Assembly (NCBI RefSeq): GCF_010093445.1
Contig: NZ_PDWW01000001.1
Span: 310,001-374,000, forward strand
Reading direction: 5' to 3'
Source of the DNA: Pseudoxanthomonas japonensis
GTDB taxonomy: Bacteria > Pseudomonadota > Gammaproteobacteria > Xanthomonadales > Xanthomonadaceae
DNA length: 64,000 nt
The translations under genes and the position numbers were made by a program. Below, piece after piece: positions 37,153-45,961 of this stretch; within the stretch, counting starts at the first letter, position 1; each line of letters starts with the position of its first letter. Below the pieces are notes generated by a model. The model had not been told where the DNA came from, did no database searches, and worked only from the letters and a program-made list of their open reading frames with translations.

Positions 37153-38346
37153 ATGTCAAACGCCCCCCAGATCCGCATCCCCGCCACCTACATGCGCGGC
37201 GGCACGTCGAAAGGCGTGTTCTTCCGGCTGCAGGATCTTCCGGCGCGCGCGCAGGCACCGGGGCCGGTGCGCGATGCGCTGCTGAGCCGCGTGATCGGGT
37301 CGCCCGATCCGTACGGCAAGCACACCGATGGCATGGGTGGCGCGACGTCGAGCACCAGCAAGGTGGTGATCATCGCGCCGGCCACCCAGCCGGAGCATGA
37401 CGTGGACTACCTGTACGGGCAGGTGCCGATCAACGAGTCCTTCATCGACTGGAGCGGCAACTGCGGCAACCTGTCGTCGGCGGTCGGTCCGTTCGCCATC
37501 GCCAACGGCTTCATCGACAAGGCGCGCATTCCCGAGAACGGCGTGGTCACCGTCCGCATCTGGCAGGCCAACATCCACAAGACCATCGTCGCCCATGTGC
37601 AGGTGACCAACGGCGAGGTGCAGGAAACCGGCGACTTCGAACTGGACGGCGTGACGTTCCCCGCCGCGGAAGTGCAGCTCGAATTCATCGATCCGGCGGA
37701 CGAAGGCGATGGCGACGGGGGGGGCGCGATGTTCCCCACCGGCCAACTGGTCGATGACCTCGACGTGCCGGGCGTCGGCGTGTTCAAGGCCACGATGATC
37801 AACGCCGGCGTGCCGGTGGTGTTTGTGGAGGCGGCGGCGCTGGGCTACGACGGCACCGAGCTGCAGGGCGCGATCAACGAAGACAAGGTTGCGCTCGAGA
37901 AGCTGGAAGCCATCCGTGCCCATGGCGCCGTGCGCATGGGCCTGGTCCCCGATGTCGCGGCGGCTGCGAAGCGCCCGCTGACGCCGAAGGTGGCGTTCGT
38001 CGCACCGCCGAAGGACTACGTATCGTCGAGCGGCAAGCCGGTCGCCGCTTCCGACATCGACCTGCTGGCGCGCGCCATGTCGATGGGCAAGCTGCACCAC
38101 GCGATGATGGGCACGGCGTCGGTCGCCATCGCCACGGCCGCTGCAGTGCCGGGCACGCTGGTGAACGCGGCGGCCGGTGGCGGCACGCGCGAGGTGCTGG
38201 TGTTCGGGCATCCGTCCGGCACGCTGCGCGTCGGTGCGGACGTGAAGCAGGTGGATGGCACGTGGGTGGTGACCAAGGCGGTGATGAGCCGCAGCGCGCG
38301 CGTGCTGATGGAAGGCGCGGTGCGCGTGCCGGGCGACGCGTTCTGA
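37153..38346 (+). CDS. prpF: PrpF, 2-methylaconitate isomerase (AcnD partner)
   Basis: PrpF isomerises the 2-methylaconitate made by AcnD so that it can be rehydrated to 2-methylisocitrate. The 397-aa product belongs to the diaminopimelate-epimerase-like fold and shows IRIPATYMRGGTSKGVFFRLQDLP, SPDPYGKHTDGMGGATSSTSKVVII and INESFIDWSGNCGNLSSAVGPFAI (the catalytic cysteine region). It also shows RAMSMGKLHHAMMGTASVAIATAAAVPGTLV. It follows acnD with two intervening ORFs, an arrangement usually found without the DUF559 insert. Confidence 0.94.
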   Translation: MSNAPQIRIPATYMRGGTSKGVFFRLQDLPARAQAPGPVRDALLSRVIGSPDPYGKHTDGMGGATSSTSKVVIIAPATQPEHDVDYLYGQVPINESFIDWSGNCGNLSSAVGPFAIANGFIDKARIPENGVVTVRIWQANIHKTIVAHVQVTNGEVQETGDFELDGVTFPAAEVQLEFIDPADEGDGDGGGAMFPTGQLVDDLDVPGVGVFKATMINAGVPVVFVEAAALGYDGTELQGAINEDKVALEKLEAIRAHGAVRMGLVPDVAAAAKRPLTPKVAFVAPPKDYVSSSGKPVAASDIDLLARAMSMGKLHHAMMGTASVAIATAAAVPGTLVNAAAGGGTREVLVFGHPSGTLRVGADVKQVDGTWVVTKAVMSRSARVLMEGAVRVPGDAF

Positions 38347-38427
38347 CGACGGCAGGCTGACCTGCCGGAAGTCACCACTTTCGCCGAGGCCATTGCCTCG
38401 GCGCGGCGCACGCGACAGCATGGACGC

Positions 38428-39534
38428 ATGTGGCCGACCCTGACCCGACTTCGCGAACCCATGACGCTCGCCGGCGTATTCACGATCGGCGCCGTGTCCT
38501 TGGGTCTGCGCTTCCTGCCGCCAGACATCCTGCCGGCCGCAGCCGCGGCGCTGGGTGCGTATGCGTCGGGTTTTCTTCTGTTCGCGGTGGCACCGGACAC
38601 CTGGAAGCGGTCGCGCCGGATCGCACTCGTGGCGATGGCTGCTCTTGCGCTGCTGCTGGCCTGGCTCACGCCCCGGGTCGGCACCGCGCAGGTGCTGTTG
38701 GTGATCTGGGTGGCATGCGCGGTCAACGTGCTGTCGCCGCGATGGGTGATCGGTGCGGCAGTGGTGTTGAACGCGGCCTTCTACGCGCTGTTGGTACATC
38801 ATGAATTCGGCGCGCCGGGCACGATGACGCTGATCAACATGGGCTTCCAGGCCCTGGCCGGTCTGTGCGTGCACTACGCGCGCCGTGCGGAAGACTCGCG
38901 CGACGCGCTCGCGCGCGTGAACGCCGACCTGCTGGCCACGCGCGCCCTGCTGGCCGACAGCGCGCGCGATGCCGAGCGCCTGCGGGTGGCACGCGAACTG
39001 CACGACGTCGCCGGCCACAAGCTCACCGCGATGAAGCTCAACCTGCGTGCGCTGGCAAGCGATCCGACGCTCGCGGCGCGCGAGGAAGTGCGCATCGCGC
39101 AGCAGTTGTCCACCGAACTGCTGGACGACATCCGCAGCGTCGTGCAGGCCATGCGCGATTCGCGCGGGCTGGACTTGCAGACCGCGATCCGCGCCCTCGC
39201 CGCGCCGCTACCGCGACCCGCGTTGGCGCTGCATATCGAGGAGGGCGTGAAGGTTGACGACCCCGCGGTCGCGGAATCACTGTTGCGCATCGTGCAGGAA
39301 TGCCTGACCAACGCGGCACGCCATGCCGGTGCGGAGACGCTGACCGTGTCATTGAAGAACGAGGAGGCAGGCATGCACCTGCGGATCGAAGACGATGGAC
39401 GCATGAAAGGCGGCATGCGCGAAGGCAACGGCGTATCGGGTATCCGCGAACGCGTCGCGGCGCTGGGCGGCGAGCTGGAGTTCGGCACCAGCGCAACCGG
39501 CGGCCTGCGTCTGGACGTGAGGCTCCCCGCATGA
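38428..39534 (+). CDS. NarL-type sensor histidine kinase
   Basis: The 368-aa product has five or six N-terminal membrane helices (to about residue 150), a short coiled coil, then a HisKA_3 dimerisation domain with the phospho-acceptor histidine in ARELHDVAGHKLTAMKLNLRAL. A HATPase domain follows (VAESLLRIVQECLTNAARHAGAETL; GNGVSGIRERVAALGGELEFG). The signal sensed is unknown. Its stop overlaps the start of the response regulator by ATGA, so the pair acts together. No obvious target operon is adjacent. Confidence 0.92.
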   Translation: MWPTLTRLREPMTLAGVFTIGAVSLGLRFLPPDILPAAAAALGAYASGFLLFAVAPDTWKRSRRIALVAMAALALLLAWLTPRVGTAQVLLVIWVACAVNVLSPRWVIGAAVVLNAAFYALLVHHEFGAPGTMTLINMGFQALAGLCVHYARRAEDSRDALARVNADLLATRALLADSARDAERLRVARELHDVAGHKLTAMKLNLRALASDPTLAAREEVRIAQQLSTELLDDIRSVVQAMRDSRGLDLQTAIRALAAPLPRPALALHIEEGVKVDDPAVAESLLRIVQECLTNAARHAGAETLTVSLKNEEAGMHLRIEDDGRMKGGMREGNGVSGIRERVAALGGELEFGTSATGGLRLDVRLPA

Positions 39535-40160
39535 GCGTGCGTGTCGCCCTGGCCGATGACCAGGCGCTGGTGCGCGCCGGCCTGCGCGCCCTGCTGAAGG
39601 CGCAGCAGGTGGAGGTGGTGTTCGAAGCCGACGACGGCGCCGATCTGCTCGCCAAGCTGGAATCGCAACCGGTGGACGTGGTGCTGAGCGATATCCGCAT
39701 GCCGGGCGTGGATGGCATCGACGCGCTGATCAAGCTGCGCGAGCGCGGTGACCGCACGCCGTTCTTGCTGCTCACCACCTTCGACGACAGCGACCTGCTG
39801 CTGCGTGCGACCGATGCCGGTGCGCAGGGCTTCCTGCTGAAGGATGCGGCGCCGGAAGACCTGCACGACGCCATCCAGCGCGTGGCCGGCGGCGAGACGC
39901 TGCTGCAGCCGGTCAGCACGGATCCGGTGCGCGCGCGTTTCCGCTTCCGCGACGAAGCACCGCCCACCGACACCTTCAGCGAACGCGAGGTCGCGATCCT
40001 GCGCCTGCTGGCAGGCGGTTATTCGAACAAGGAAATCGCACGCACGCTGTTCCTGGCCGAAGGCACGGTGAAGAACTACGTCTCCACCATCCTCGACAAG
40101 CTCGGCACCCGCGACCGCACCCGCGCCGTGCTGAAGGCGATCACGCTGCGGATCATCTGA
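39531..40160 (+). CDS. NarL/LuxR-type response regulator
   Basis: The 209-aa product has an N-terminal receiver domain with acidic pocket (ALADDQALVR), phospho-acceptor Asp in VVLSDIRMPGVDG, and the conserved Lys in GFLLKDAAPEDL. A C-terminal LuxR HTH follows (FSEREVAILRLLAGGYSNKEIARTLFLAEGTVKNYVSTILDKLGTRDRTRAV). It is coupled by ATGA to the kinase upstream. A REP pair follows the stop. Confidence 0.94.
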   Translation: MSVRVALADDQALVRAGLRALLKAQQVEVVFEADDGADLLAKLESQPVDVVLSDIRMPGVDGIDALIKLRERGDRTPFLLLTTFDDSDLLLRATDAGAQGFLLKDAAPEDLHDAIQRVAGGETLLQPVSTDPVRARFRFRDEAPPTDTFSEREVAILRLLAGGYSNKEIARTLFLAEGTVKNYVSTILDKLGTRDRTRAVLKAITLRII

Positions 40161-40175
40161 GGGGACGCTGGCTTC

Positions 40176-40312
40176 TCTGTAGGAGCGACGTGAGTCGCGA
40201 CCGCACGCCTCGCCCGCTCATAACCCATATCACGTGATTGATTCACCTGCGCGAGTCCTCAGGCGCAATGGCATGCTGGTTTCGCGGTCGCGACTCACGT
40301 CGCTCCTACAGA
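40176..40312. repeat. REP inverted pair, TGTAGGAGCGACGT family (copy 3)
   Basis: Perfect 29-nt inverted arms at 40176-40204 and 40284-40312 with a 79-nt centre fill the space between the response regulator and the DUF4010 gene. The arms differ from copies 1 and 2 by A for G in the GTAGGAGC start and by ending GACCGC. Confidence 0.93.
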
Positions 40313-40321
40313 AAAGCTAAG

Positions 40322-41557
40322 TCAGAACACCCACACCATTGCCGCGCCCGCCGCCAGCGCCAGCATCAGGCCGGCAGACACGCGCAGGCCGTAGGCCGCA
40401 CCCCCGCTGATCCAGGCGATCACCGACTTCGCCGTCAGGCTGGCGGCGAGCAGGGCCAGCATCCACCAGCGGGCCTCGGCCGCTTCCATCCCGCCGCGCG
40501 AGAACTGGTTGGCCAGCGTGGCCACCGCCGCGTGCAGTTCGGCCAGGGCCGACATCGCCGCCGCCGCCATCGCGCCGCGCGGCCCGATCCACGAGGCCAG
40601 CGCCGCTGCGACGAAGGTCAGCACCGCGACCAGCAACGCGAAGCCCAGCGCCTGGCCGAAGCGGAACATGCGGCTTTCCGAGGTCGGCGGCTTCACCGTT
40701 TCCTCGCGACCCGCGCGCAGGCCGAGCAGACCACCTGCCAGCAGCACGGCCCCGATGGCAGACAGCTCCGGCAGCAGGTCGCGCACCAGCGGCGGCGACA
40801 CCGCCCACAGGATCGGCACGCACAGCGTCAGCGACGCCAGGTTGGACAGCAGCGCTGCGGCGACCGCCGAACGCATCAGCGCCGGCGTCTCCTTGGCTCG
40901 TTGGCCGAAGCCGATCGTCGCCGCGGTCGACGACACGTAACCGGCGAAGAACCCCGCTGCCGCCAGCCCCCAGCGGTTGCCGACCACGCGCAGCACGATG
41001 TGGCCCAATGCGCTGACCGCCATCACCAGCACCACCAGCTTCCAGATCGTCGCCAGGTTGATCGCCTCGAACGGACCGATGGGGCGGTCCGGCAGGATCG
41101 GCAGGATCACCAGCGCGGAGGCCAGCAGCAGCAGGCCGTCGAAGACCTCGCGCTCGCTGAAGGTTTCGCGGGTCAATTCGTGCAGCGGCTGCTTGGCGTA
41201 CAGCAGCACGGCGACCACGACCGCCAGCCCGGTCGCCAGTGCCGGAAACCGCAAGGCCAGCGCGCCCAGCAGGAAGGTCAGCACCAGCGTCACTTCGCTG
41301 GTCAGCCCCGGGTCGTCCTGCTGCGTGGCCCGGTAGGCCATGGCGGCCAGCAAGCCGACCACACCCAGCCCGACCAGCACCACGACCGATCCCAGCATCG
41401 TCGCGACCGCCGCCATCAACGCCACCAGCGCATGCGTCCGCAGGCCGGCGATCCGGTGCCCGCGACCGCCGCTGCGTTCGCGCACCAGGCCGATCAGCAA
41501 GCCGAGCCCAAGGGCGGAAGACAGGGCCAGCCAGGTCTGCGGGGTCGCTTCGTCCAT
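40322..41557 (-). CDS. MgtC/SapB-DUF4010 family membrane protein
   Basis: The 411-aa product has about 12 hydrophobic segments. The N-terminal part resembles MgtC/SapB ([45 protein letters not shown]) and the rest is the DUF4010 membrane domain ([30 protein letters not shown]). The family's function is not established. ATG at 41557 begins the membrane-proximal family start; the 33 residues upstream in frame are not conserved-looking. It is divergent from fbp across 97 bp. Confidence 0.82.
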   Translation of the reverse strand: MDEATPQTWLALSSALGLGLLIGLVRERSGGRGHRIAGLRTHALVALMAAVATMLGSVVVLVGLGVVGLLAAMAYRATQQDDPGLTSEVTLVLTFLLGALALRFPALATGLAVVVAVLLYAKQPLHELTRETFSEREVFDGLLLLASALVILPILPDRPIGPFEAINLATIWKLVVLVMAVSALGHIVLRVVGNRWGLAAAGFFAGYVSSTAATIGFGQRAKETPALMRSAVAAALLSNLASLTLCVPILWAVSPPLVRDLLPELSAIGAVLLAGGLLGLRAGREETVKPPTSESRMFRFGQALGFALLVAVLTFVAAALASWIGPRGAMAAAAMSALAELHAAVATLANQFSRGGMEAAEARWWMLALLAASLTAKSVIAWISGGAAYGLRVSAGLMLALAAGAAMVWVF

Positions 41558-41654
41558 CCCATCCTTCCTCGTTGGGGCCGCGAGCATAACGAATGGTCTT
41601 GCATTGGTCTCGTCAACCCGGACAATGCGCGCCACCTTCGCCGTGGACCCCATC

Positions 41655-42686
41655 ATGCCCGCTCCCGCTCCGTCCGCCGTCTCGCTGAGCCGCTACCTGA
41701 TCGAGGAACAGCGCGCCGGCCGCATCAGCGCCGACCTGCGCCAGCTGATCGCGGTGGTGGCCCGCGCCTGCACCAGCATCTCCATCGCGGTCAGCAAGGG
41801 CGCGCTGGGCGGCGTGCTGGGCGACGCCGGCACCGGCAACGTGCAGGGCGAGGCGCAGAAGAAGCTGGACGTGCTGAGCAACGACATCCTGCTGGAAGCC
41901 AATGCCTGGGGCGGTCATCTGGCCGCCTGCGCGTCGGAGGAGATGGACCACAGCCAGCCGATCCCGGACGCCTACCCGCGCGGCGGCTTCCTGCTGCTGT
42001 TCGATCCGCTGGACGGCAGCTCGAACATCGACGTCAACGTCTCGGTCGGCACCATCTTCTCGGTGCTGCGCTGCCCGGACGGCGTGACGACGCCGGGCGA
42101 CGAGCACTTCCTGCAGCCGGGCCGCGAGCAGGTCGCCGCCGGCTACTGCATCTACGGGCCCAGCACGATGCTGGTGCTGACCACCGGCAACGGCACCCAC
42201 GCCTTCACCCTGGACCGCGAACAGGGGGCCTTCGTGCTGACCCAGCGCGACATGCGCATTCCGGAGGAGACGAAGGAATTCGCCATCAACATGTCCAACC
42301 AGCGCCACTGGGAGGCGCCGATGCAGGGCTACGTCACCGACCTGCTCGCCGGCAAGGAAGGCCCGCGCGGCAAGGACTTCAACATGCGCTGGATCGCCAG
42401 CATGGTCGCCGACGTGCACCGCATCCTGACCCGCGGCGGCATCTTCATCTACCCGTGGGACCGCAAGGATCCGGGCAAGGCCGGCAAGCTGCGCCTGATG
42501 TACGAAGCCAACCCGATGGGCATGCTGGTGGAACAGGCCGGCGGCGCCGCCAGCACCGGTCGTGAGGACATCCTGTCGCTGCGCCCGACCCAGCTGCACC
42601 AGCGCGTGCCGGTGTTCCTGGGCTCGAAGCAGGAAGTGGAAGCGGCGGTCGGCTACCACCTGGCGCACGACACCGCGGCGGCGTGA
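41655..42686 (+). CDS. fbp: Class I fructose-1,6-bisphosphatase
   Basis: Fbp makes fructose-6-phosphate in gluconeogenesis. The 343-aa product shows the class I metal-binding motif [25 protein letters not shown], the substrate segment [34 protein letters not shown], and [23 protein letters not shown]. Length and start match the family. It is 34 bp ahead of the next gene and could be co-transcribed with it. Confidence 0.95.
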   Translation: MPAPAPSAVSLSRYLIEEQRAGRISADLRQLIAVVARACTSISIAVSKGALGGVLGDAGTGNVQGEAQKKLDVLSNDILLEANAWGGHLAACASEEMDHSQPIPDAYPRGGFLLLFDPLDGSSNIDVNVSVGTIFSVLRCPDGVTTPGDEHFLQPGREQVAAGYCIYGPSTMLVLTTGNGTHAFTLDREQGAFVLTQRDMRIPEETKEFAINMSNQRHWEAPMQGYVTDLLAGKEGPRGKDFNMRWIASMVADVHRILTRGGIFIYPWDRKDPGKAGKLRLMYEANPMGMLVEQAGGAASTGREDILSLRPTQLHQRVPVFLGSKQEVEAAVGYHLAHDTAAA

Positions 42687-42720
42687 CGAAGGCGGGTCGG
42701 GTGGCGGCTAGAATCCTTCG

Positions 42721-43428
42721 ATGACCGCCACCACCGCCGACTTCATCGAGGTCTACCCCGACGCGCTGGACGCGGACACCTGCCGCGCCATCGTGGCGCG
42801 CTTCGATGCCAGCGGGCAGGACCAGCCCGGGCGCGTCGGCGGCGGCCACTATCCCGAGCTCAAGCACAGCCGTGACATCAGCATCAGTGGGCAAGCCGAT
42901 TGGCGCGACGTGGAACAGCGCCTCAACCTGGCGGTGCTCACCGGCCTGCTGCAGTACCTGCGCACGTATCCCTTCAGCCTGATCGCCCCGTTGATGCTGC
43001 AGCAGCCGGATGCCGACGGCACGCTGCGCCGGTTGCGCTACGACGATGTGGCGAACATGGACGAAGCCGCGCTGATGAAGCTGGTGATGAAGGTGTTCGT
43101 GCCGGGCAAGATCAACCTGCAGCGCTACGCCGCCGGCGAAGGCGGCTATCCGTACTGGCACTGCGAGCTGTTCCCCAAGGCGGCCGATGCGGAGACACTG
43201 CACCGGCACGTGCTGTGGACGATCTACCTCAACGACGGTTTCGGCGCCGGCGAAACCGAGTTCTTCCACCAGCAGCGCAAGATCGTGCCGCGCACCGGCA
43301 GCCTGCTGATCGCGCCGACGGCGTTCACCCACACGCACCGCGGCAATCGACCGCTGCACGGCGACAAGTACATCGCGACCAGCTGGGTACTGTTCCAGCG
43401 GGCCGAACGGCTGTACGGAAACGGCTGA
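42721..43428 (+). CDS. 2-oxoglutarate/Fe(II)-dependent dioxygenase
   Basis: The 235-aa product has a prolyl-hydroxylase-like jelly roll. The iron ligands can be placed at the HxE of GGYPYWHCELFPKA and the distal His of AFTHTHRGNRPLHGDKYIATSWVLF. LHRHVLWTIYLNDGFGAGETEFFHQQRKIVPRTGSLLIAP is the conserved central sheet. The substrate is unknown. The start at 42721 lies immediately after the fbp intergenic space. Having glutamate in the HxD/E position is allowed in some family members. Confidence 0.82.
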   Translation: MTATTADFIEVYPDALDADTCRAIVARFDASGQDQPGRVGGGHYPELKHSRDISISGQADWRDVEQRLNLAVLTGLLQYLRTYPFSLIAPLMLQQPDADGTLRRLRYDDVANMDEAALMKLVMKVFVPGKINLQRYAAGEGGYPYWHCELFPKAADAETLHRHVLWTIYLNDGFGAGETEFFHQQRKIVPRTGSLLIAPTAFTHTHRGNRPLHGDKYIATSWVLFQRAERLYGNG

Positions 43429-43440
43429 GCGATCCGACCG

Positions 43441-43974
43441 TCAGGCCGTCGACCGGCGCGCATCGAGATCCGCGCGCAGGCGTTGCAGCGCGGCCTCGGC
43501 GTCGCCCACCACCATCACGCAGGGCACGGCCAGCATCAGGTTGAGCGGCAGGCCGAACTCCTCCAGCTCCCATCCACCGGCATCGGTGCCGGCCGCCCTT
43601 CCGAGATGCTGCGGACAGCGCTGGCGGATGCGCTCGGCCAGGCTGCCGCCCTCGGGTACGTACCCGTAGACGGGCTTACCACGCGCGATCGCGTAGCCCA
43701 CTTCGAAACAGGTGCCGCTGTCGGGTTCGGCGCCGCGGAAGAAATCCAGATTGGCCAGCACCGCATCGGCCGCCTCCAGCAAACCGAGGTCGGCGCGGTA
43801 GATCCAGCGCGCGGTATCCAGGGGATCGCCGGTGGCGTGGCCCGCGACCTGGGCATCCAGGGGAAACAATCCCTCGAAGCCGTAGCGCGCGCACAGCACC
43901 TTGAGGCGTTCGCCATGCGCCACCGCATCGGGACGGAAGATGTCGGGACCGGCCAGGTAAAGCGACTGGATCAT
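43441..43974 (-). CDS. Nucleoside 2-deoxyribosyltransferase family protein
   Basis: The 177-aa product fits the NDT fold: SLYLAGPDIFRPDAVAHGERLKVLCARYGFEGLFPLD at the N-terminus and LLEAADAVLANLDFFRGAEPDSGTCFEVGYAIARGKPVYGYVPE with the catalytic glutamate in GTCFEVGYA. Family members exchange bases between deoxynucleosides or hydrolyse odd nucleotides. ATG at 43974 starts the family N-terminus. It is convergent with the dioxygenase gene. Confidence 0.85.
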   Translation of the reverse strand: MIQSLYLAGPDIFRPDAVAHGERLKVLCARYGFEGLFPLDAQVAGHATGDPLDTARWIYRADLGLLEAADAVLANLDFFRGAEPDSGTCFEVGYAIARGKPVYGYVPEGGSLAERIRQRCPQHLGRAAGTDAGGWELEEFGLPLNLMLAVPCVMVVGDAEAALQRLRADLDARRSTA

Positions 43975-44063
43975 CGATGCGCACGCAACAGGCGAAGCCT
44001 GCATTGTCGGCGTGCGTGCGCCCGCTTCGATGTGACCGATCGTCGCAGCGCGACGACGCGGCG

Positions 44064-44903
44064 TCAGAACAGTTCGCCCTGTGGCGACGATGCGCGCGGC
44101 CGCACGAATAGCGTGAGGTCGAACGGCGGATGCCGGCGCCCTTCGAATCCGTATCGCTTCGATGCCAGCGCGAAGCGCCGCGCCAGCAGGTCCGCATACA
44201 CGCCTTCCCCTCGCAGCCGTTGACCGAAGCGGCTGTCGTAGTCCTTGCCGCCGCGCAGCTGCTGGACGGTGCTCATCACGTGCGCCGCGCGATCCGGCAG
44301 ATGCATCTGCAGCCAGTCGCGGAACAGTGGCGCGACTTCGTGCGGCAGGCGCAGCAGCACGTAGCCCGCCGCCGTGGCGCCCGCGTCGCGCGCGGCCTCC
44401 AGGACGGCTTCCAGCTCATGGTCGTTCACCCAGGGAATCACCGGCGCGAACATCACGCCCACCGGCACGCCCGCCTCGCTGAGCCGCTTCCCCGCGCGCA
44501 GGCGGCTGTGCGGCGCCGATGCGCGCGGCTCCAGCCGCGACGAGAGCGTGTTGTCGAGCGTGGTGATGGAAAAGTACACATGCACCAGCCGTTCGCGCGC
44601 CATCGGCGCCAACAGGTCGAGGTCGCGTTCGATCAGGGCGTTCTTGGTGATCAGCGAGAACGGATGCTTCGCCTCCGCCAGCACCTCGATGATGCGACGG
44701 GTCAACTGCAGCTTCCGCTCCGTCGGCTGGTAAGCGTCGGTGTTGATGCCCAGCGAGATCGGACTGACGCGATAGCCGGATTTCGCCAGTTCGCGCCGCA
44801 GTACGTCCTGCGCATTGGTCTTGGCGAAGATCTTCGTTTCGAAGTCCAGCCCCGGCGACAGGTCGAGGTAGGCATGCGATGGGCGTGCGAAGCAGTAACT
44901 GCA
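44064..44903 (-). pseudogene. Truncated PA0069-family radical SAM protein, 5' part lost at the island junction
   Basis: The frame encodes about 279 codons of a PA0069-type radical SAM protein: CSYCFARPSHAYLDLSPGLDFETKIFAKTNAQ, VSPISLGINTDAYQPTERKLQLTRRIIEVL, FSLITKNALIERDLDLLAP, and a normal C-terminus. Homology starts at TGC-AGT-TAC-TGC (44892-44903), the last two cysteines of the radical SAM cluster. Upstream codons read NCW and then run into an in-frame TGA at 44934-44936. The first 80 or so residues and the first cluster cysteine are missing, so the protein should be inactive. The missing part probably lies at the far end of the island. Confidence 0.85.
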
Positions 44904-45192
44904 CCAGCAATTTATGGAACCTCCAAATTTTGTTCACTTGCTCGAGGGAGCCTGGAGCAGGGATCTGGGGTGCCATTCGGTCAAAGTGCGCAAGATTGGC
45001 CGAGCTTGCGGCTAGCCTAGAGGTCCCATGGGGGACCCGTAAGGTAGGTTGGGGGGGGATTTGAGATTGCCCCGAGGCTGCGGCCGGATGAATCAGCTGC
45101 ACTTGCGAAAAACAGGTTTCTGATGAGGTAGCCGCATTCTCTCTGGGCAACGGCCACGCCTAGGCCATGATTGCCCAGCCAGGGCGCTGCAC

Positions 45193-45900
45193 ATGAACAG
45201 TGGGATCGCCACACGAAACCTCGGCAGAATGGAAACTCACACCAGCCGCCCTGATCTAGCAATGCAAGACCTGCCAAGACCGAAGCTCGCTCACCCGACT
45301 CGCGAGTTCATGGCTTCCCTGCCGCCTTTCACTGGGCTGGACACAGGGAGGGTTCATTGGATTGGAAGCGAGCAGGCTGCTACAGCCGCGCTCCAATTCC
45401 TCAAGCTTGAACGTACGCTCGGGTTCGACACGGAAACGAAGCCCACCTTTGTGGCCGGTGAAGCCAGGACGGGACCTCACCTGATCCAACTGGCCACTTC
45501 CGATAGGGCCTACTGCATTCCTGCGGAGGGCGTGTGGACGAGGGAGCTTTTGGCGCCACTCCTTGAGTCCGAAGGCATTCTCAAAGTTGGTTTTGGCCTG
45601 GCAAATGATCGGAGGCCGCTCTACGGTAAGTATAAGATCAAGCTAAGGGGGGCCTTGGATCTTGCTCCCGTCGTGCGCAAGCTTGGCTACCGACAGCGCG
45701 TGGGCCTTCAGGCCTCCGTGGCTATCGTCTTGGGACAACGCCTTGGGAAATCCAAGTCCGTTCAACTGTCCAATTGGAGTGCGCGGCCCCTTAGACCAGC
45801 CCAACTTCTCTACGCCGCCAATGACGCTTTTGCATCCCACTGCGTGTTCCTTGAACTTCAGCGCCGTTATCCGAGCCTGCTGGTAGCGGGTCATCCATGA
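45193..45900 (+). CDS. RNase D-like DEDD 3'-5' exonuclease domain protein
   Basis: The 235-aa product contains a single DEDD exonuclease fold: ExoI FDTETKPTF (D and E), ExoII region KVGFGLANDRRPLY, and ExoIII YAANDAFASHCVF (Y and D). There are no HRDC domains, so it is not a full RNase D; it resembles stand-alone 3'-5' exonucleases of the EXD2/WRN-exo type. Substrate (RNA or DNA) is open. Starts at 45229 (Met13) or 45262 (Met24) are also possible; none has a strong ribosome-binding site. It is the first gene on the island side of the junction. Confidence 0.8.
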   Translation: MNSGIATRNLGRMETHTSRPDLAMQDLPRPKLAHPTREFMASLPPFTGLDTGRVHWIGSEQAATAALQFLKLERTLGFDTETKPTFVAGEARTGPHLIQLATSDRAYCIPAEGVWTRELLAPLLESEGILKVGFGLANDRRPLYGKYKIKLRGALDLAPVVRKLGYRQRVGLQASVAIVLGQRLGKSKSVQLSNWSARPLRPAQLLYAANDAFASHCVFLELQRRYPSLLVAGHP

Positions 45901-45961
45901 CCCGCGTCAAATAGCATCACGCAGCCTTCTCCTAGCGCCAAGGGCTCTATCGATAGAGGGC

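Noticed and set aside
44416-45150. Minus-strand 244-aa frame spanning the island junction
   Set aside because: It reads the radical SAM remnant in the wrong frame; the correct frame shows the CSYC motif and a stop just upstream.
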